A DNA stretch of 64,000 nt. Source: Thermoguttaceae bacterium (GTDB lineage: Bacteria > Planctomycetota > Planctomycetia > Pirellulales > Thermoguttaceae). A program made the position numbers and the translations under genes. Positions 28,266 to 38,447 of the stretch are shown in pieces. Location of the stretch: NCBI GenBank assembly GCA_025060325.1, contig JANXBW010000004.1, positions 62,001 through 126,000 of the forward strand. Reading direction: 5' to 3'. The notes under the pieces were generated by a model. It did not search any database. It was given only the letters and a program-made list of their open reading frames with translations, and was not told where the DNA came from. Within the stretch, counting starts at the first letter, position 1. Every line of letters starts with the position of its first letter.

Positions 28266-28851
28266 CGAGTGCTCTCCTCCGAGTTGTTTACGCACCTTAA
28301 CCACCTTTCCCTGAAGCCTCTTTGCGGGGGAAATCCGGCGGGGAAGCCACGTGGCTTCTTTCCAGACTCGATAGCGGCGCGGCCGACGACGGGACACGCT
28401 GGCAGCACCACCGGTCTCCTTCGCAAGCACCAAATGAACCGGCGGGCACAGCTGCCCGTGGTAACCAACTCCTCCACGCGAAACGGTTTTCAATCTACCG
28501 GCGGGTGGGGAGAATTTCCAGCTTTTTGCTAAAAAATTTCCCGAAGATGGATGCCGGCCCCATCGCCGGGTGGCGGTCTGCTACTTCCAAGGCTAGGCTA
28601 ACCAACACAAGGTGGCGCCACCGTAACAAGACGCTGTGCTCACTAAACAGCTCATCTGGCCAAGCAGCCACAGGCTTTCCAAATCGTATGCTGCCCACTC
28701 CTCGCCGGTAGAATTAGACAAAGTGTTTTGCCGGCGAATATCGCTTTGTGAGGCGCTGATTCGTTTATTAGGCACCTGCAGACTGGAGCGGAAGGAACCT
28801 CGTGACTACTCCCAGGCATACATTCCAAGCTCGAACAAGAGGTGGATCTCA
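28266..28851. other. Divergent intergenic region
   Basis: About 590 bases between the oxidoreductase gene (minus) and the thioredoxin/NHL gene (plus). No gene recognised; promoters for both must lie here. Confidence 0.5.
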
Positions 28852-30936
28852 ATGAAGCATGCAAGCCCGCTTGCCCCGCGTGGACTAGCTTTACGGCTCC
28901 GGTGGGTACTTCGGTTTCTAACGTGCGGTTTGTTAATAATTCTCCTTGTCGGGGAGTGCAAGCTAATGGCGCAAGGTGTTCCTTTTCGGCAGCGGGTACG
29001 GGTGCCACCACTTCCGAGCGGCTTGGAATGGTTAAACACTGGGGGACCGATATCTTTAGAGAGTTTGCGGGGAAAATTTGTCCTGCTTGACTTTTGGACC
29101 TACTGTTGCATCAACTGCATGCATATCCTGCCAGAACTTGAAAAGCTCGAGCGGGCTTACCCGCGCGAACTTGTCGTGATTGGTGTACACACTGCGAAGT
29201 TCGACGCAGAGCGAGAGGCGGAAAGAATTGCGGAGGCAATCCGCCGGTACGGGATTCGACATCCGGTCGTCAACGACAAGGACCGAATCTTGTGGAATAT
29301 TTTCGGTGTCAATGCCTGGCCAACCCTTATCCTTATCGATCCAGAGGGCTATGTGGTCTGGGGCACAAGTGGCGAGACGCCGTTTGAAGTGCTGGACGAT
29401 ATCTTGCGAAGAGCTTTACCATACTACCGCCAGCGGGGTCTTGTTGACGAAACTCCGCTAGCGTTCGCTTTGGAGCTACGGCGACCGCGGGAATCACCGC
29501 TCTACTATCCTGGGAAGGTTTTGGCGGACCCCTCTAGCGAGCGACTTTTCATTGCCGATAGTGGGCATAATCGGATCGTAGTGACGAACTTTGCCGGGAA
29601 AGTGCTCGATGTCATTGGAAGTGGTGGACGGGGGCTAATAGACGGCCCGTTTGCCGAGGCACAATTCAACGATCCGCAAGGGATGGCGCTTCGTGGATCT
29701 ATTCTGTACGTCGCGGACACAAAAAATCACGCAATCCGCAAAGTGGATTTGGAAAGCAAAACGGTAATCACAATTGCAGGAACGGGGAGACAACTCCAAC
29801 GGCCTGGCCCGGTAAGAACCTCACAGCCCAGGGCCCAACGCTTAGCAAGCCCTTGGGACCTATGTATCCACGGCGAATACCTTTATATTGCAATGGCCGG
29901 CACACACCAGATCTGGCGGTTATCGCTGAACGAAGATATCCTTGAGCTTTTTGCCGGCAATGGCCGGGAGGATATTGTCGACGGTCCGGTGCGGCCCAAT
30001 CGTCCATTTGAGCTTGGCTACGCCTCCTTTGCCCAACCTAGTGGTCTTGCAAGCGACGGAACTTGGCTCTTCGTGGCGGATAGCGAGGGAAGTTCCATAC
30101 GGGCAGTGCCTCTCAGCGGCCGAGGGGAGGTGCGGACAGTGGCCGGTACTGCCCACTTGCCATATGCCCGGCTGTTTACCTTCGGCGATGTGGACGGATC
30201 GGGGCGAGAGGCTCGCTTCCAGCACCCTCTGGGGCTTGCGCTCTGGGAGGGAACCCTTTTTGTGGCAGACACTTACAACAACAAGATCCGGAGGGTGGAC
30301 CCGCAGACTGGCATGACCCAAAGCTTTGTGGGTGGGCCAGGGCGAGGATTTTCTGATAATCCGCCCTTATTCTTTGAGCCAGGCGGCATTAGTGCGGCCG
30401 CCGGCAAGCTGTTTGTCGCCGACACAAACAATCATGCCATTCGTGTAATTGATCTACAAACAAGGGCGGTCCAGACTTTAGAGCTAGTGGGCCTCAGTCC
30501 GGTTGAACCGGCGAGCTATGTGGAAGAAAACGAGGTGGCCAACCGCCGCGAAATTTCGTTGACCCAAACGATTCGGCGGTCCGCGCCGGAGGGCACTTTA
30601 ACGTTGCAGATCGACCTGCCCATTCGGCCGGGCTGGAAACTCAATCCACAAGCCCCCATTAGCTACCTCGTTGAAGAGCAACCTAGTAGCCAATCGCTTT
30701 TCGATAAGGCAGCTGTGGGACGCGAACGGGTGATAAAAGACGCCAAGGACCCGTTGGAGGTTAAGCTGGCTCTGAGTGAGGGACAGGGGAAATCCACGGT
30801 CAAAATCACGGTGAATTACTTCGTCTGCACCGAAGGAAAAGAAGGGCTTTGCCGAATTGAGTCGGCCACCTGGATCGCACCCATTGAAATTGCTCCCGAC
30901 GCAGAGGCCGTGCCCATAACACTGGCAGCTGAGTGA
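28852..30936 (+). CDS. Thioredoxin-like domain plus NHL-repeat protein, NHLRC2-like
   Basis: A protein of 694 residues. An N-terminal membrane or signal segment (WVLRFLTCGLLIILLVGECKLMA) is followed by a thioredoxin fold at about 55-200 with the NHLRC2-type active site FWTYCCINCMH (Cys86 and Cys89 as the CxxC pair). Residues about 225-560 hold NHL beta-propeller repeats (ERLFIADSGHNRIVV, SILYVADTKNHAIRKVDL, GTLFVADTYNNKIRRVDP, GKLFVADTNNHAIRVIDL). The last 130 residues form a beta domain. The whole order matches animal NHLRC2 and its bacterial relatives. It is probably exported and acts as a disulphide oxidoreductase with a protein- or ligand-binding propeller. ATG at 28852 follows GAGGTGG by six bases; the frame is open further up but without a better start. 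Confidence 0.92.
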   Translation: MKHASPLAPRGLALRLRWVLRFLTCGLLIILLVGECKLMAQGVPFRQRVRVPPLPSGLEWLNTGGPISLESLRGKFVLLDFWTYCCINCMHILPELEKLERAYPRELVVIGVHTAKFDAEREAERIAEAIRRYGIRHPVVNDKDRILWNIFGVNAWPTLILIDPEGYVVWGTSGETPFEVLDDILRRALPYYRQRGLVDETPLAFALELRRPRESPLYYPGKVLADPSSERLFIADSGHNRIVVTNFAGKVLDVIGSGGRGLIDGPFAEAQFNDPQGMALRGSILYVADTKNHAIRKVDLESKTVITIAGTGRQLQRPGPVRTSQPRAQRLASPWDLCIHGEYLYIAMAGTHQIWRLSLNEDILELFAGNGREDIVDGPVRPNRPFELGYASFAQPSGLASDGTWLFVADSEGSSIRAVPLSGRGEVRTVAGTAHLPYARLFTFGDVDGSGREARFQHPLGLALWEGTLFVADTYNNKIRRVDPQTGMTQSFVGGPGRGFSDNPPLFFEPGGISAAAGKLFVADTNNHAIRVIDLQTRAVQTLELVGLSPVEPASYVEENEVANRREISLTQTIRRSAPEGTLTLQIDLPIRPGWKLNPQAPISYLVEEQPSSQSLFDKAAVGRERVIKDAKDPLEVKLALSEGQGKSTVKITVNYFVCTEGKEGLCRIESATWIAPIEIAPDAEAVPITLAAE

Positions 30937-31288
30937 TTCGCTTATCCAGAATTGTTGTTCGTTAAAATCAGCCAGGCCCAGGCGCTTGGATTAAGCGCGA
31001 ACATAGTCAGCGACACACTCAATGTTGCCGTCGATGCTTTTACGGTGGGTGTCGCGGGCAATCTTATTGTTTGTGGAGCTTTGAGGAGTCCCTTTGCAGT
31101 TGTGGACTTCCTTCGCCATTATCGATGCGTTCACAAAGGAGCAGGCGGCTCAGTAACCACACAAAGCAAGCTTTGTCACCAGACGACTGGCCAACATCTT
31201 GAGCGGATTGATGTTGAGAAGGGACCTGCGTGCGGGAAAGGGGGAGCAGCTGTTAGCCAACGCGATTCCCATCTCCCAGGGTCGATTT
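30937..31288. other. Convergent intergenic region
   Basis: About 350 bases between the NHL protein gene (plus) and the kinase operon (minus). No terminator with a U-tract was found. A plus-strand frame from 30952 overlaps the real gene on the other strand and is discounted. Confidence 0.5.
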
Positions 31289-32674
31289 CTAGCCAACGAA
31301 CGCTCGGATTGCCCCTAATGCACACAAGGCGCAACCGAGGGCGATCGCCGTCCAAAGGAGGCGCCGCTTTTTTCCACCTAGCCGCCGTTCGCTCCGCACA
31401 CCCACATAGCAAAGCGCGAAGGTTCCAGTAAGAGCCGCCATAACTTGAGCCAATCGCGCCACACGGTCCCGGACTTTAAGCTGCCGGAGAAAATCGGCGA
31501 GGGCGTTTCGCGCCTCCCGGTCGAACCCTAGCAGAACATGCACACGAAACCGCACCGGCTCACCCTCCAGGGCGAGGCCCGCCCCGGCTGCTTCCGCAGG
31601 GTCCAGCACTACAGGCCGGGAAGTCCCAGTCGGTTGCAAGACTTCCCAATACATGTCGCGAACGAGGTTTTCGGCAATCCAGTTAGGATCCGGTAAATGG
31701 GTCAGGGATTTGCCAAACTCTTCTTTCGCGTACCGGGCGATAGCTTCCTGGCTAGCTTTGACTAGGTCTTCCCAAAGTTCTGGGGGGAACCAGCGGATTC
31801 TGCGTTCCCAAGGCCGTTCCTTGCCGGTTTCTTTCGGCCAGGAAAAGAGGGTCGGACCTAGGTCTGGGGAGGTCCGTTTCGGGGCCTCTTCGACAAGCCA
31901 GTAGAACCAAGCCCCGGACAGCTTCCGCCGCAACTCCCCGATCGATACAGGGTCCGTTGACTCGATATAAGGGCCAAGCACAAGTGGCCAGGCAAGGGCC
32001 TGCCCGTCTTCCAGGTAAAATGGGCGTTTTTCCATCCAATCGGCCCGCTGAAATTTATCCCATTGGGTGGCTTGGGATTTCTCCTTCCTTTTCCCGTCTG
32101 ACTCCGCAACCACCGCGGTAGCGGTGCCGGTGGCCGCGGCCGACTCCCTCGAAGCGGCCTGCACCAAGTGCCGAGGACCAACCTCGGCGACCTGTGGCTG
32201 GCTACTTTCTTCCCGCAGGCTTGCCGGGCCAGTCGTACGGGTCTCGGTTGCTATGGAGGCATCAGGCTGGAAATCTCCGGTGCGGTTGGGCTCGGTCTGT
32301 CCGCTGGGGTTTGCGGCAGCCAAGAGATCGGCCCCAGGCTTAACGCTTTCGGCGGACCTTGGTCCCCTAATTCCGCCGGGTGCCATCAACGGCTGTAGAC
32401 CTTCGATCTTTTCTTGGGCTTCGGTCCCGATAGATGACACAGAGCGCGTCGTCGATGAGGTCGTAAGCGCTACTTCAGCCTCTTGAGATCCGGGCGGGAT
32501 TAATACGACGCGCGGTACGGTGGCGGACAAGACAAGCAGCACAACCACCGTCACCGTCACGGCAAAAATGTCACTTCGGGCCAGTAGGCGCGCTAGCCGG
32601 ATGATGCCCAGTACTGTGTAAGCAACCACCGTGCTTAGCAAAACCCCGAGGGCTAAGGCGAAAATGAATCGCAT
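31289..32674 (-). CDS. Membrane protein of unknown function in the kinase operon
   Basis: A protein of 461 residues that I do not recognise. Two hydrophobic helices at about 3-24 and 36-58 are followed by a low-complexity Ser/Thr/Ala-rich linker (about 65-205), then a more ordered domain about 215-400 rich in Trp and Pro (RRIRWFPPELWEDLVKASQEAIARYAKEEFGKSL, NWIAENLVRDMYWEVL, RFRVHVLLGFDREARNALADFL). Two further hydrophobic helices (AQVMAALTGTFALCYVGV and WTAIALGCALCALGAI) close the protein. Its ATG follows the kinase stop by three bases with GAGGA ahead, so translation is coupled. It may be a membrane partner or target of the kinase; that is inference from position alone. Confidence 0.75.
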   Translation of the reverse strand: MRFIFALALGVLLSTVVAYTVLGIIRLARLLARSDIFAVTVTVVVLLVLSATVPRVVLIPPGSQEAEVALTTSSTTRSVSSIGTEAQEKIEGLQPLMAPGGIRGPRSAESVKPGADLLAAANPSGQTEPNRTGDFQPDASIATETRTTGPASLREESSQPQVAEVGPRHLVQAASRESAAATGTATAVVAESDGKRKEKSQATQWDKFQRADWMEKRPFYLEDGQALAWPLVLGPYIESTDPVSIGELRRKLSGAWFYWLVEEAPKRTSPDLGPTLFSWPKETGKERPWERRIRWFPPELWEDLVKASQEAIARYAKEEFGKSLTHLPDPNWIAENLVRDMYWEVLQPTGTSRPVVLDPAEAAGAGLALEGEPVRFRVHVLLGFDREARNALADFLRQLKVRDRVARLAQVMAALTGTFALCYVGVRSERRLGGKKRRLLWTAIALGCALCALGAIRAFVG

Positions 32675-32677
32675 CGT

Positions 32678-34711
32678 TCACGTCCTCGACGGTGACGCTA
32701 TCGGTTGGTCGGTTGGCTTCCACGGGCTTGCAAGTTGCACCGTAACGGCCGTGGAGCAAGCGATAATCAGTGGCCATGGCTGGGGAAAAGCCCAAAGCGC
32801 AGCTACCACCCAGCCCACAAGCCCACTTAAGGCCGTGGTAAGAACACTAAGCCGACTCGGCCTATCTGGACGGGTGTACCTCCACCAGCGCAGCACCAAA
32901 AACAAAGAGCCAAAGACCGCCAGGAAAGCAGGAGCCCTGGGTTGTCCCTCCGCGTCGTAAAAGCTTGGGGGCAGCTGATAAGCCGGCAGCTCTGTAAACT
33001 GCGGGTCCAAAGGCAGGCGCAATTCGAGGAATCGGGCAAGGCCGAATGCCGTTAGTCCAAGAGCTAAACCCACCACCATGAAAAGAAATCGCGTCAAAAC
33101 GGCATCCAGTCGCGCACATCGGCAAAATGTGCTGGTGGCCAGTACCGTCCAAGCCGAGAGGATACTCACCGTAACAAGCCAAGTGGCAACTTCTAAAGGC
33201 AACACACTTTGTTGACGGAACCCAAGAGGCAGGAGCATCACCAAATTCATCACCAGCGTGATGGCGACGGCTTTCAAGAGGTTGGCCAAGAGCGACTCCA
33301 CCTCCTGCCGAACCGACACAGCAGCTGACAACCCCGGCTCTTCCCCGCGCCTAGCCCAGGGGGGAAGGCCCACTCCGAATCTCCCCGCTGCCTTCGGGCG
33401 GCCTTCACCTCCTTGGAGCTGTGTTCCGAAGCCGGAGCTGCCTGGGCCCTGCTCAAGGAGCCGGTGGGTTGAAGGCAAGGGCGGCGGTTTTAGGCCCCTA
33501 TCCTCCCCCTTGCGCCACCCCGGAATGAATAGCGCTAGTGCCCGGTGCCAAACACCCCGGACCACCGCAAGAAGACCGTAAGCAATGGCAAGCACTATCA
33601 GAAGCGGAATCCACCCGTAGGCCGTCGTGAACAAAAAGATCAGGGCACCAGCGACCAACAGAAACTTGGTGGGCGTGTCGAGGTTAGCTCGTCGCCAGGC
33701 AAGGCGGAGTTGCTGCCATAAGTCTTTGAGGCTGCCATGCCCGGTCGGTTCTTCGGGCGGACGGCCTGGCACTGGCGGCGGAGACAAACGGTGGGACTGG
33801 GCACTGCCGGAAGTCAACAAATCGCCCACTCGGGCCACCTCGGCAGCCATCTCTCGAACGCTTTGATATCGCTTTTCCGGATCTTTATCCAGAGCGCGAG
33901 CCACAATCGGGCGAAATTCTGGAAGCACGGGGCCAAGATCCGGCTGAGCCACCATATGCTTCATGAGAATTTCGCCAACACTTTCGCCATCAAAGGGCAC
34001 CCGGCCCGTCAGCATTTCGTAAAGGATCACACCGAGGGCATAAATGTCGACTTGCTTGCCGTAGCGTCCGTTGGCAATCTCGGGCGCCATGTAGTGCACG
34101 GTGCCAACGCTTTCCGTCTGGCCGCTTCGCTTTCCGGCGGAAATGAATTTGCACAGTCCGTAATCGCCAATTTTTACAATGCCTTGTTCTCGAAAGATAT
34201 TGCTCGGTTTTAAGTCTCTGTGGACGATGCCCTGGTCATGAAGGTAGGCCAAGCCGCTAGCGATCCCCTGAAACCAACTGACGATTTCCTCAACGGGGAG
34301 ACCTCCGGGAGAGGCGGCAAGACGGTCGGCCAGCTTTTCACCCGCCACGTACTCCATGATGATCCACCAGTCCCCCTTGTTGTCCTGGCGGATATCGTAT
34401 ATCGAGAGGAGATGAGGATGTTTAAGATTTAAACACTGAGCGACACCCCGCAACTCCACGTCGAGATTTCTTCGCAGCAGCTTGAGGGCCACCTCCTTGC
34501 CAGCATCGCTCACAGCATAATAGACCTCGCCGAAGCCGCCATGGTCGATGGCGAACTTGATCGTGTAGCCGTCCAGTGGCCGGTCGCCTGTGGTATAGTG
34601 AAATCCCTTAGGTCCTCCAGTACCTGCACCAGCTGGAGAATGACCGGATAAGTCGGCAGGGCTTGGATTGCTCTTTGAGAGCTCAAGCGGCGCAGTGGGC
34701 ATTTGGCCCAT
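32678..34711 (-). CDS. Serine/threonine protein kinase with multi-pass membrane tail
   Basis: A protein of 677 residues. The kinase domain covers about 48-310: glycine loop HGGFGEVY, Lys77 in VALKLLRR, HRDLKPSN with Asp166, DYG at 183-185 in place of the usual DFG, APE at 209-211 and DIYALGVILYEMLTG. It is of the PknB/Hanks type. A proline-rich linker follows. The last 330 residues hold about six or seven membrane helices (KFLLVAGALIFLFTTAYGW, IPLLIVLAIAYGLLAVV, AITLVMNLVMLL, ATWLVTVSILSAWTVL, FLFMVVGLALGLTAFGL, PAFLAVFGSLFLVL and a last one). The kinase is therefore cytoplasmic and membrane-tethered. The start has AAGGAG seven bases upstream. It lies between an FHA-domain gene upstream and an unknown membrane-protein gene downstream; an FHA protein could read the phosphorylation. 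Confidence 0.95.
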   Translation of the reverse strand: MGQMPTAPLELSKSNPSPADLSGHSPAGAGTGGPKGFHYTTGDRPLDGYTIKFAIDHGGFGEVYYAVSDAGKEVALKLLRRNLDVELRGVAQCLNLKHPHLLSIYDIRQDNKGDWWIIMEYVAGEKLADRLAASPGGLPVEEIVSWFQGIASGLAYLHDQGIVHRDLKPSNIFREQGIVKIGDYGLCKFISAGKRSGQTESVGTVHYMAPEIANGRYGKQVDIYALGVILYEMLTGRVPFDGESVGEILMKHMVAQPDLGPVLPEFRPIVARALDKDPEKRYQSVREMAAEVARVGDLLTSGSAQSHRLSPPPVPGRPPEEPTGHGSLKDLWQQLRLAWRRANLDTPTKFLLVAGALIFLFTTAYGWIPLLIVLAIAYGLLAVVRGVWHRALALFIPGWRKGEDRGLKPPPLPSTHRLLEQGPGSSGFGTQLQGGEGRPKAAGRFGVGLPPWARRGEEPGLSAAVSVRQEVESLLANLLKAVAITLVMNLVMLLPLGFRQQSVLPLEVATWLVTVSILSAWTVLATSTFCRCARLDAVLTRFLFMVVGLALGLTAFGLARFLELRLPLDPQFTELPAYQLPPSFYDAEGQPRAPAFLAVFGSLFLVLRWWRYTRPDRPSRLSVLTTALSGLVGWVVAALWAFPQPWPLIIACSTAVTVQLASPWKPTDQPIASPSRT

Positions 34712-34763
34712 CGTGGCGCTCCTTATCGAAACCTACCTTCAGTTCCAACTGCATCCCGAGGCT

Positions 34764-35363
34764 TTACACAAGAGGCTCCGCGAAAAACGAAAAACCAGGG
34801 CCCTCCACCCGACAAGGCGGATTAAGCGGCCTATCCTCAGCCCACACTTGCCCATTGACAGCAAATTTCCTCGGGAAGCGTAAACGCAATCCATTGGGGA
34901 ACCGGAGCAAGACTACCTCTGCCGTCCACATTGGCACCACAACGTGCGCACAACCGCGAGGCCCCAGCATGCACCACCGATCCATTAACACTACTGCGTG
35001 TGAGCGTGGCCAAGTCGTGCTGCCGCCAAAAGGCTCTATCCTCAGAGAATGACTCAACGGATGTGGACAGCGGAAGCGAAGGCGGACCGTCTCCCCTAGT
35101 TGAACCTCATCCCCCTCCGCCAGGACCTGAGGGGTGTGGACAGGCTTCCGGTTAAGACGTACTGGTCCAGAGGGAGCCAGCACATACCAGTCACTGTCGC
35201 GACGGATACGCGCGTGCTCTGGCAGAAGATCGCCCATGAACGGGATGTAATTCGCCGCGGCGTGGCCCCCGCTACCCAGAATGACCTCATCGGAAAAACT
35301 CAGCCAAATTCCCCCAACACCATCAATCCACAGCATCCAAGGGTATTGAGGCGTTTCATCCAT
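34764..35363 (-). CDS. FHA-domain protein
   Basis: A 199-residue protein. Residues about 14-90 fit the forkhead-associated fold, which binds phosphothreonine: VILGSGG, then LPEHARIRRDSDWYVLAPSGPVRLNRKPV and LAEGDEVQLGETVRLRF. The second half repeats a similar pattern less clearly (RFPNGLRLRFPRKFAVNGQV, ending in GPGFSFFAEPLV) and may be a second degenerate FHA-like unit. ATG at 35363 is chosen; a GTG at 35396 is also possible and neither has a strong ribosome site. The gene lies 52 bases upstream of the kinase and reads the same way, so it likely forms a kinase-plus-reader unit. Kinase binding is inferred. Confidence 0.75.
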   Translation of the reverse strand: MDETPQYPWMLWIDGVGGIWLSFSDEVILGSGGHAAANYIPFMGDLLPEHARIRRDSDWYVLAPSGPVRLNRKPVHTPQVLAEGDEVQLGETVRLRFRCPHPLSHSLRIEPFGGSTTWPRSHAVVLMDRWCMLGPRGCAHVVVPMWTAEVVLLRFPNGLRLRFPRKFAVNGQVWAEDRPLNPPCRVEGPGFSFFAEPLV

Positions 35364-36576
35364 GGGCCAACTCTCGAGCTGCGAGGTGCCACACACCCAC
35401 CGCCGTTGCGTTCCAGCCCACGGCCATTTTCATTATTTGGTCAGCGATTTTCTGGAGATAGGCAGGCACTTCAAATTGCCACCTCCCTGGGGTTGACAGG
35501 CTTACTGGCCAGGTCTCCACTTCGGCCGGGGCCCGCACCGAAAACCCAGGGGCACTACCTTAACGAACCCTCGCTGTTGGCAGCGGGGGATAGCTCCCTG
35601 GTCCGAGCCTTCTGCGACCGCCACGGCAAACATTACTAACCGAATGGCGAATCTTTTCCGCCTTCGGCACTAAGACTCCTTTCTCGTGACCCAAAACCCT
35701 TGAGATATTCGAATCCCGCGTCTGCGGATTGGAAATCCGGAATTCGCCTACCGAGCGAGACAACCCGCCGATGGCCACTTAGCCTTTGATGGCCGATGGG
35801 TTTGCCGCCACGTGTCGGATGACCCAGCTACAGGGGAGACCTCCTTTCACAAAGCAGCGATTTGCGCGCAACCGGCTTGAGAAGAGAGCACAATAAGCAG
35901 GCAGAGGGATTTCACAAACCTTTACCGGCAGCCGAGGTGGGAAGCCCATAGGCACGATGGGCGAGGAGATCAGCAGAGCATTGCTCAGCAAGCAGGGCCA
36001 AAAGAGTCAACTTTTTAGCGGAGGACGCCTACGGCAAGCCCGCGCGAATAGCGCCCAGTTCAAAACAAGAAGTGGCGTTAAAGATCCCTCCCTCGGTCTT
36101 CCGGAGGTTGAGGATCCCAGTTCATTGCCCGGGCAGCCCAAAAAGCGAACCGACGCAGGAATATCCCCCTTACGACTGCTCCACTGTGCCTACCCGGAGA
36201 CTTCGGATCCGCGCTTCGACACCGACGCGGAAAAACATCGCCTAACTCTTGACAAGCCAGTTCAAATAAAAGCCCCGCACCCGCCAAGAGGCACCGCTCA
36301 GACCTCTCGCTCCCAGACAACACAACGGTTGGTGGGGGAAACGCCCCGAGTAGGACCCGCAATCGGCTCCAAGAAAGACTCAAGCTAAAGCTTCGTCAGG
36401 GAGTTCCGGCCTTGGAAGGGATTGATCAATAACCGGGGACAGGAGCGGGTTCCCGAACCTCCGCGTGCTAACTGGAGTTCCAGCTATCCTTTTTCAATTG
36501 TGGGATCTTTGGGAAGCATCCCCTACCGTCAACGGTACGAAACACCGGGGGTTCGGGAGTAACTGGCCGGCCTTTG
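35364..36576. other. 1.2-kb intergenic region
   Basis: Between the FHA gene and the coiled-coil protein gene, both on the minus strand. Frames on both strands (for example 35957-36388 plus and 36078-36383 minus) are proline/arginine-rich and not protein-like. A small stem CGGATT/AATCCG with a 3-base loop lies near 35730-35745. The kinase operon promoter must be at its left end. Confidence 0.5.
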
Positions 36577-37776
36577 CTACGGTTGCGCTGAGGCCATCTG
36601 CTGAATACGCGCTTCGACGGCCCGAATAGCCTCGGCCTGGATCCGGGCCAATTCGCCCGCCATCCGCCTATTTTCCGCAAGGATCCTCTGGATTTCGGCC
36701 CGATCTTGATTGAGCCGGTCCTCAACGCTCTGCCTGAAGCTGGCCACCAGGTCCCGCTCGGCAGTTTCCCGAGCTTTTTCCTGGCGGAAATAATCAACAT
36801 CGCGTTGCCGGAACTGTTGCTGCAAAGTAGCATCCGCCGTTACACGCTTTAGGTAGTTACCCGTTCTTTGGGCTACGGCCAATCGGTCACGCCACTCCGC
36901 CCGCTGCCGGTGGTACCACCCAATAAGCGATTCGTAAGCTCGCAATTGCCGAACAAAAATACCCTTCCCGCTGTCAAGCGGTTTGGGCAGGCCCTCTTCC
37001 AGCACGATGTTACCCCGTTCGTCGGTGGCGGCCACGATCCCCCGCAATCCTTTTAGTCGTGCTTCCTCCACCGTCAACGGCTTGCCGTCAAATTCGTACT
37101 CGCTGATGATCCGCTGCCGTTCTTCCGGCCGGGGGAAGGCAGTTGCAGGGAACAGTTGTTCCAATTCGGCCGTGCTCAAACCTGCGAAAATCTGCGGCTG
37201 ATCTGGCGGTAAGAGTTGCCGCAAGGTCCACATAGTGGGGGCGGCGGCGCTTTGTTGCAGCCGCTGAATTTCACCCGGTTCCATGGATAAAAGCGGTGTC
37301 AACTGTAGTTCTCGGTTTTCTTCTCCTCCAATGCCGGCGACTTCAAAAACGCCCAAGAAAGCACCACCTTGGTTCAAAGGACGCTCGTCAAAGACCCAAA
37401 AGACATTGCGAGGCTGAATCTGGTGGTTCGGCACCGGCACTACCACCCGGACGGCTCCGTTTGCGGGGTCCACCCCTCGAGGTTGGCAGCCGTACCAAAC
37501 CGGTCCCCGGCGAAGCATGATGTCGTGAACGGCCGTTTCAATTTCGGGCAGAGTATACGTGATAAGACCTTTTTCCCGGGCCTGTTGAATTTCTTCGAGA
37601 GGAGCAAGCCCCAGCAAAATCCGCCGTAACCGCTGCTGCTCTTTAAGCTCTTGTTCCAGGCGTAGGGCAATCTGCCGCCAATATTGGTGAGTCTTTAACG
37701 CCCTGGCGCCCAAAATCAACATCACTAGCGACAGGAGACCAACAACACCTAAGAGAACCCGATTCCAAATATACAT
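36577..37776 (-). CDS. Membrane-anchored coiled-coil protein of unknown function
   Basis: A protein of 399 residues. One hydrophobic helix (about 6-25, RVLLGVVGLLSLVMLILGAR) is followed by a Glu/Gln/Arg-rich coil (LRLEQELKEQQRLRRILLGL), a central domain about 60-250 (VWYGCQPRGVDPANGAVRVVVPVPNHQIQPRNVFWVFDE, GAFLGVFEVAGIGG) and a long C-terminal coil about 290-399 (NQDRAEIQRILAENRRMAGELARIQAEAIRAVEARIQQM). Proteins of this layout are conserved in planctomycetes without a known function. The central part has the look of a small beta domain. The ribosome site is weak. It is monocistronic. I do not assign a role. Confidence 0.8.
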   Translation of the reverse strand: MYIWNRVLLGVVGLLSLVMLILGARALKTHQYWRQIALRLEQELKEQQRLRRILLGLAPLEEIQQAREKGLITYTLPEIETAVHDIMLRRGPVWYGCQPRGVDPANGAVRVVVPVPNHQIQPRNVFWVFDERPLNQGGAFLGVFEVAGIGGEENRELQLTPLLSMEPGEIQRLQQSAAAPTMWTLRQLLPPDQPQIFAGLSTAELEQLFPATAFPRPEERQRIISEYEFDGKPLTVEEARLKGLRGIVAATDERGNIVLEEGLPKPLDSGKGIFVRQLRAYESLIGWYHRQRAEWRDRLAVAQRTGNYLKRVTADATLQQQFRQRDVDYFRQEKARETAERDLVASFRQSVEDRLNQDRAEIQRILAENRRMAGELARIQAEAIRAVEARIQQMASAQP

Positions 37777-38409
37777 GTCTGCTCTGCCGTCCGGTTGAAT
37801 TTTCCCTACGGCTTAGCCAACACCGTTGATTATTTCACCCACGGCACCAGTCGCCCCACGAGTCGCGCCCGCACCGTGTGAGCGGTGACGATAAGATTTG
37901 ATCGCAAAGAACACTTTGTGCAAACGATATACCTACCTCGGCCAGATCATCTAAGCCGAATGAAGAACTCACCTTTCACAAAGCCGGGTTAAAGCCGCGG
38001 GAATGTTAAGTAAGCAACTTCCCTATATTGATCACCAAGCTTCGATGGTATTTGCCGGAAGAGGGGTTGTCAAGCAGCGGCACCCGCAAACTCCCTGTGG
38101 CTGATAAAGCCGGCGTCATTTAGCCCAGCTCGGTGGGATCCGCCTAAGAAAGGGTGAGAAGCTCAGAACACCATTGGCAGCTGGCTAAGGGCTTGATAAC
38201 AAATTCGCCCGGTCCAACAACCGCGGCATCCAGCGCGGGAATGCCGAGGCCATCGAGAGGGATAAGGGTGACACGCGTCTCACGTCAGCTGCCGCCGGCG
38301 GAGAGCACTTGCTCCCGGTGATGTGAGGAGAACCATTCTTGCGCGCCGCCCAGCATGGTGTGATAAGGCAGTTTTTCAGTCCTCAAGCTCGCTTGCGTCC
38401 AGCCGGGCG

Positions 38410-38447
38410 GCTAGCCGTGGGTTCTAACGCTAGCCTTGGGTTCTAAC
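38410..38447. repeat. 19-base tandem repeat, two copies
   Basis: GCTAGCCGTGGGTTCTAAC (38410-38428) is followed directly by a second copy (38429-38447) that differs at one base (T for G at the eighth position). It lies in the long gene-free stretch. Confidence 0.85.

Noticed and set aside
30952-31431. 159-codon plus-strand frame
   Set aside because: Its second half runs antisense to the clearly real membrane-protein gene, and its composition is not protein-like.
35700-35730. TTCGAATCCCG, tRNA-like T-loop
   Set aside because: Flanking bases do not pair and no cloverleaf can be drawn.
35957-36388. 143-codon plus-strand frame
   Set aside because: Low-complexity Pro/Arg/Ser composition; no ribosome site; no recognisable motif.
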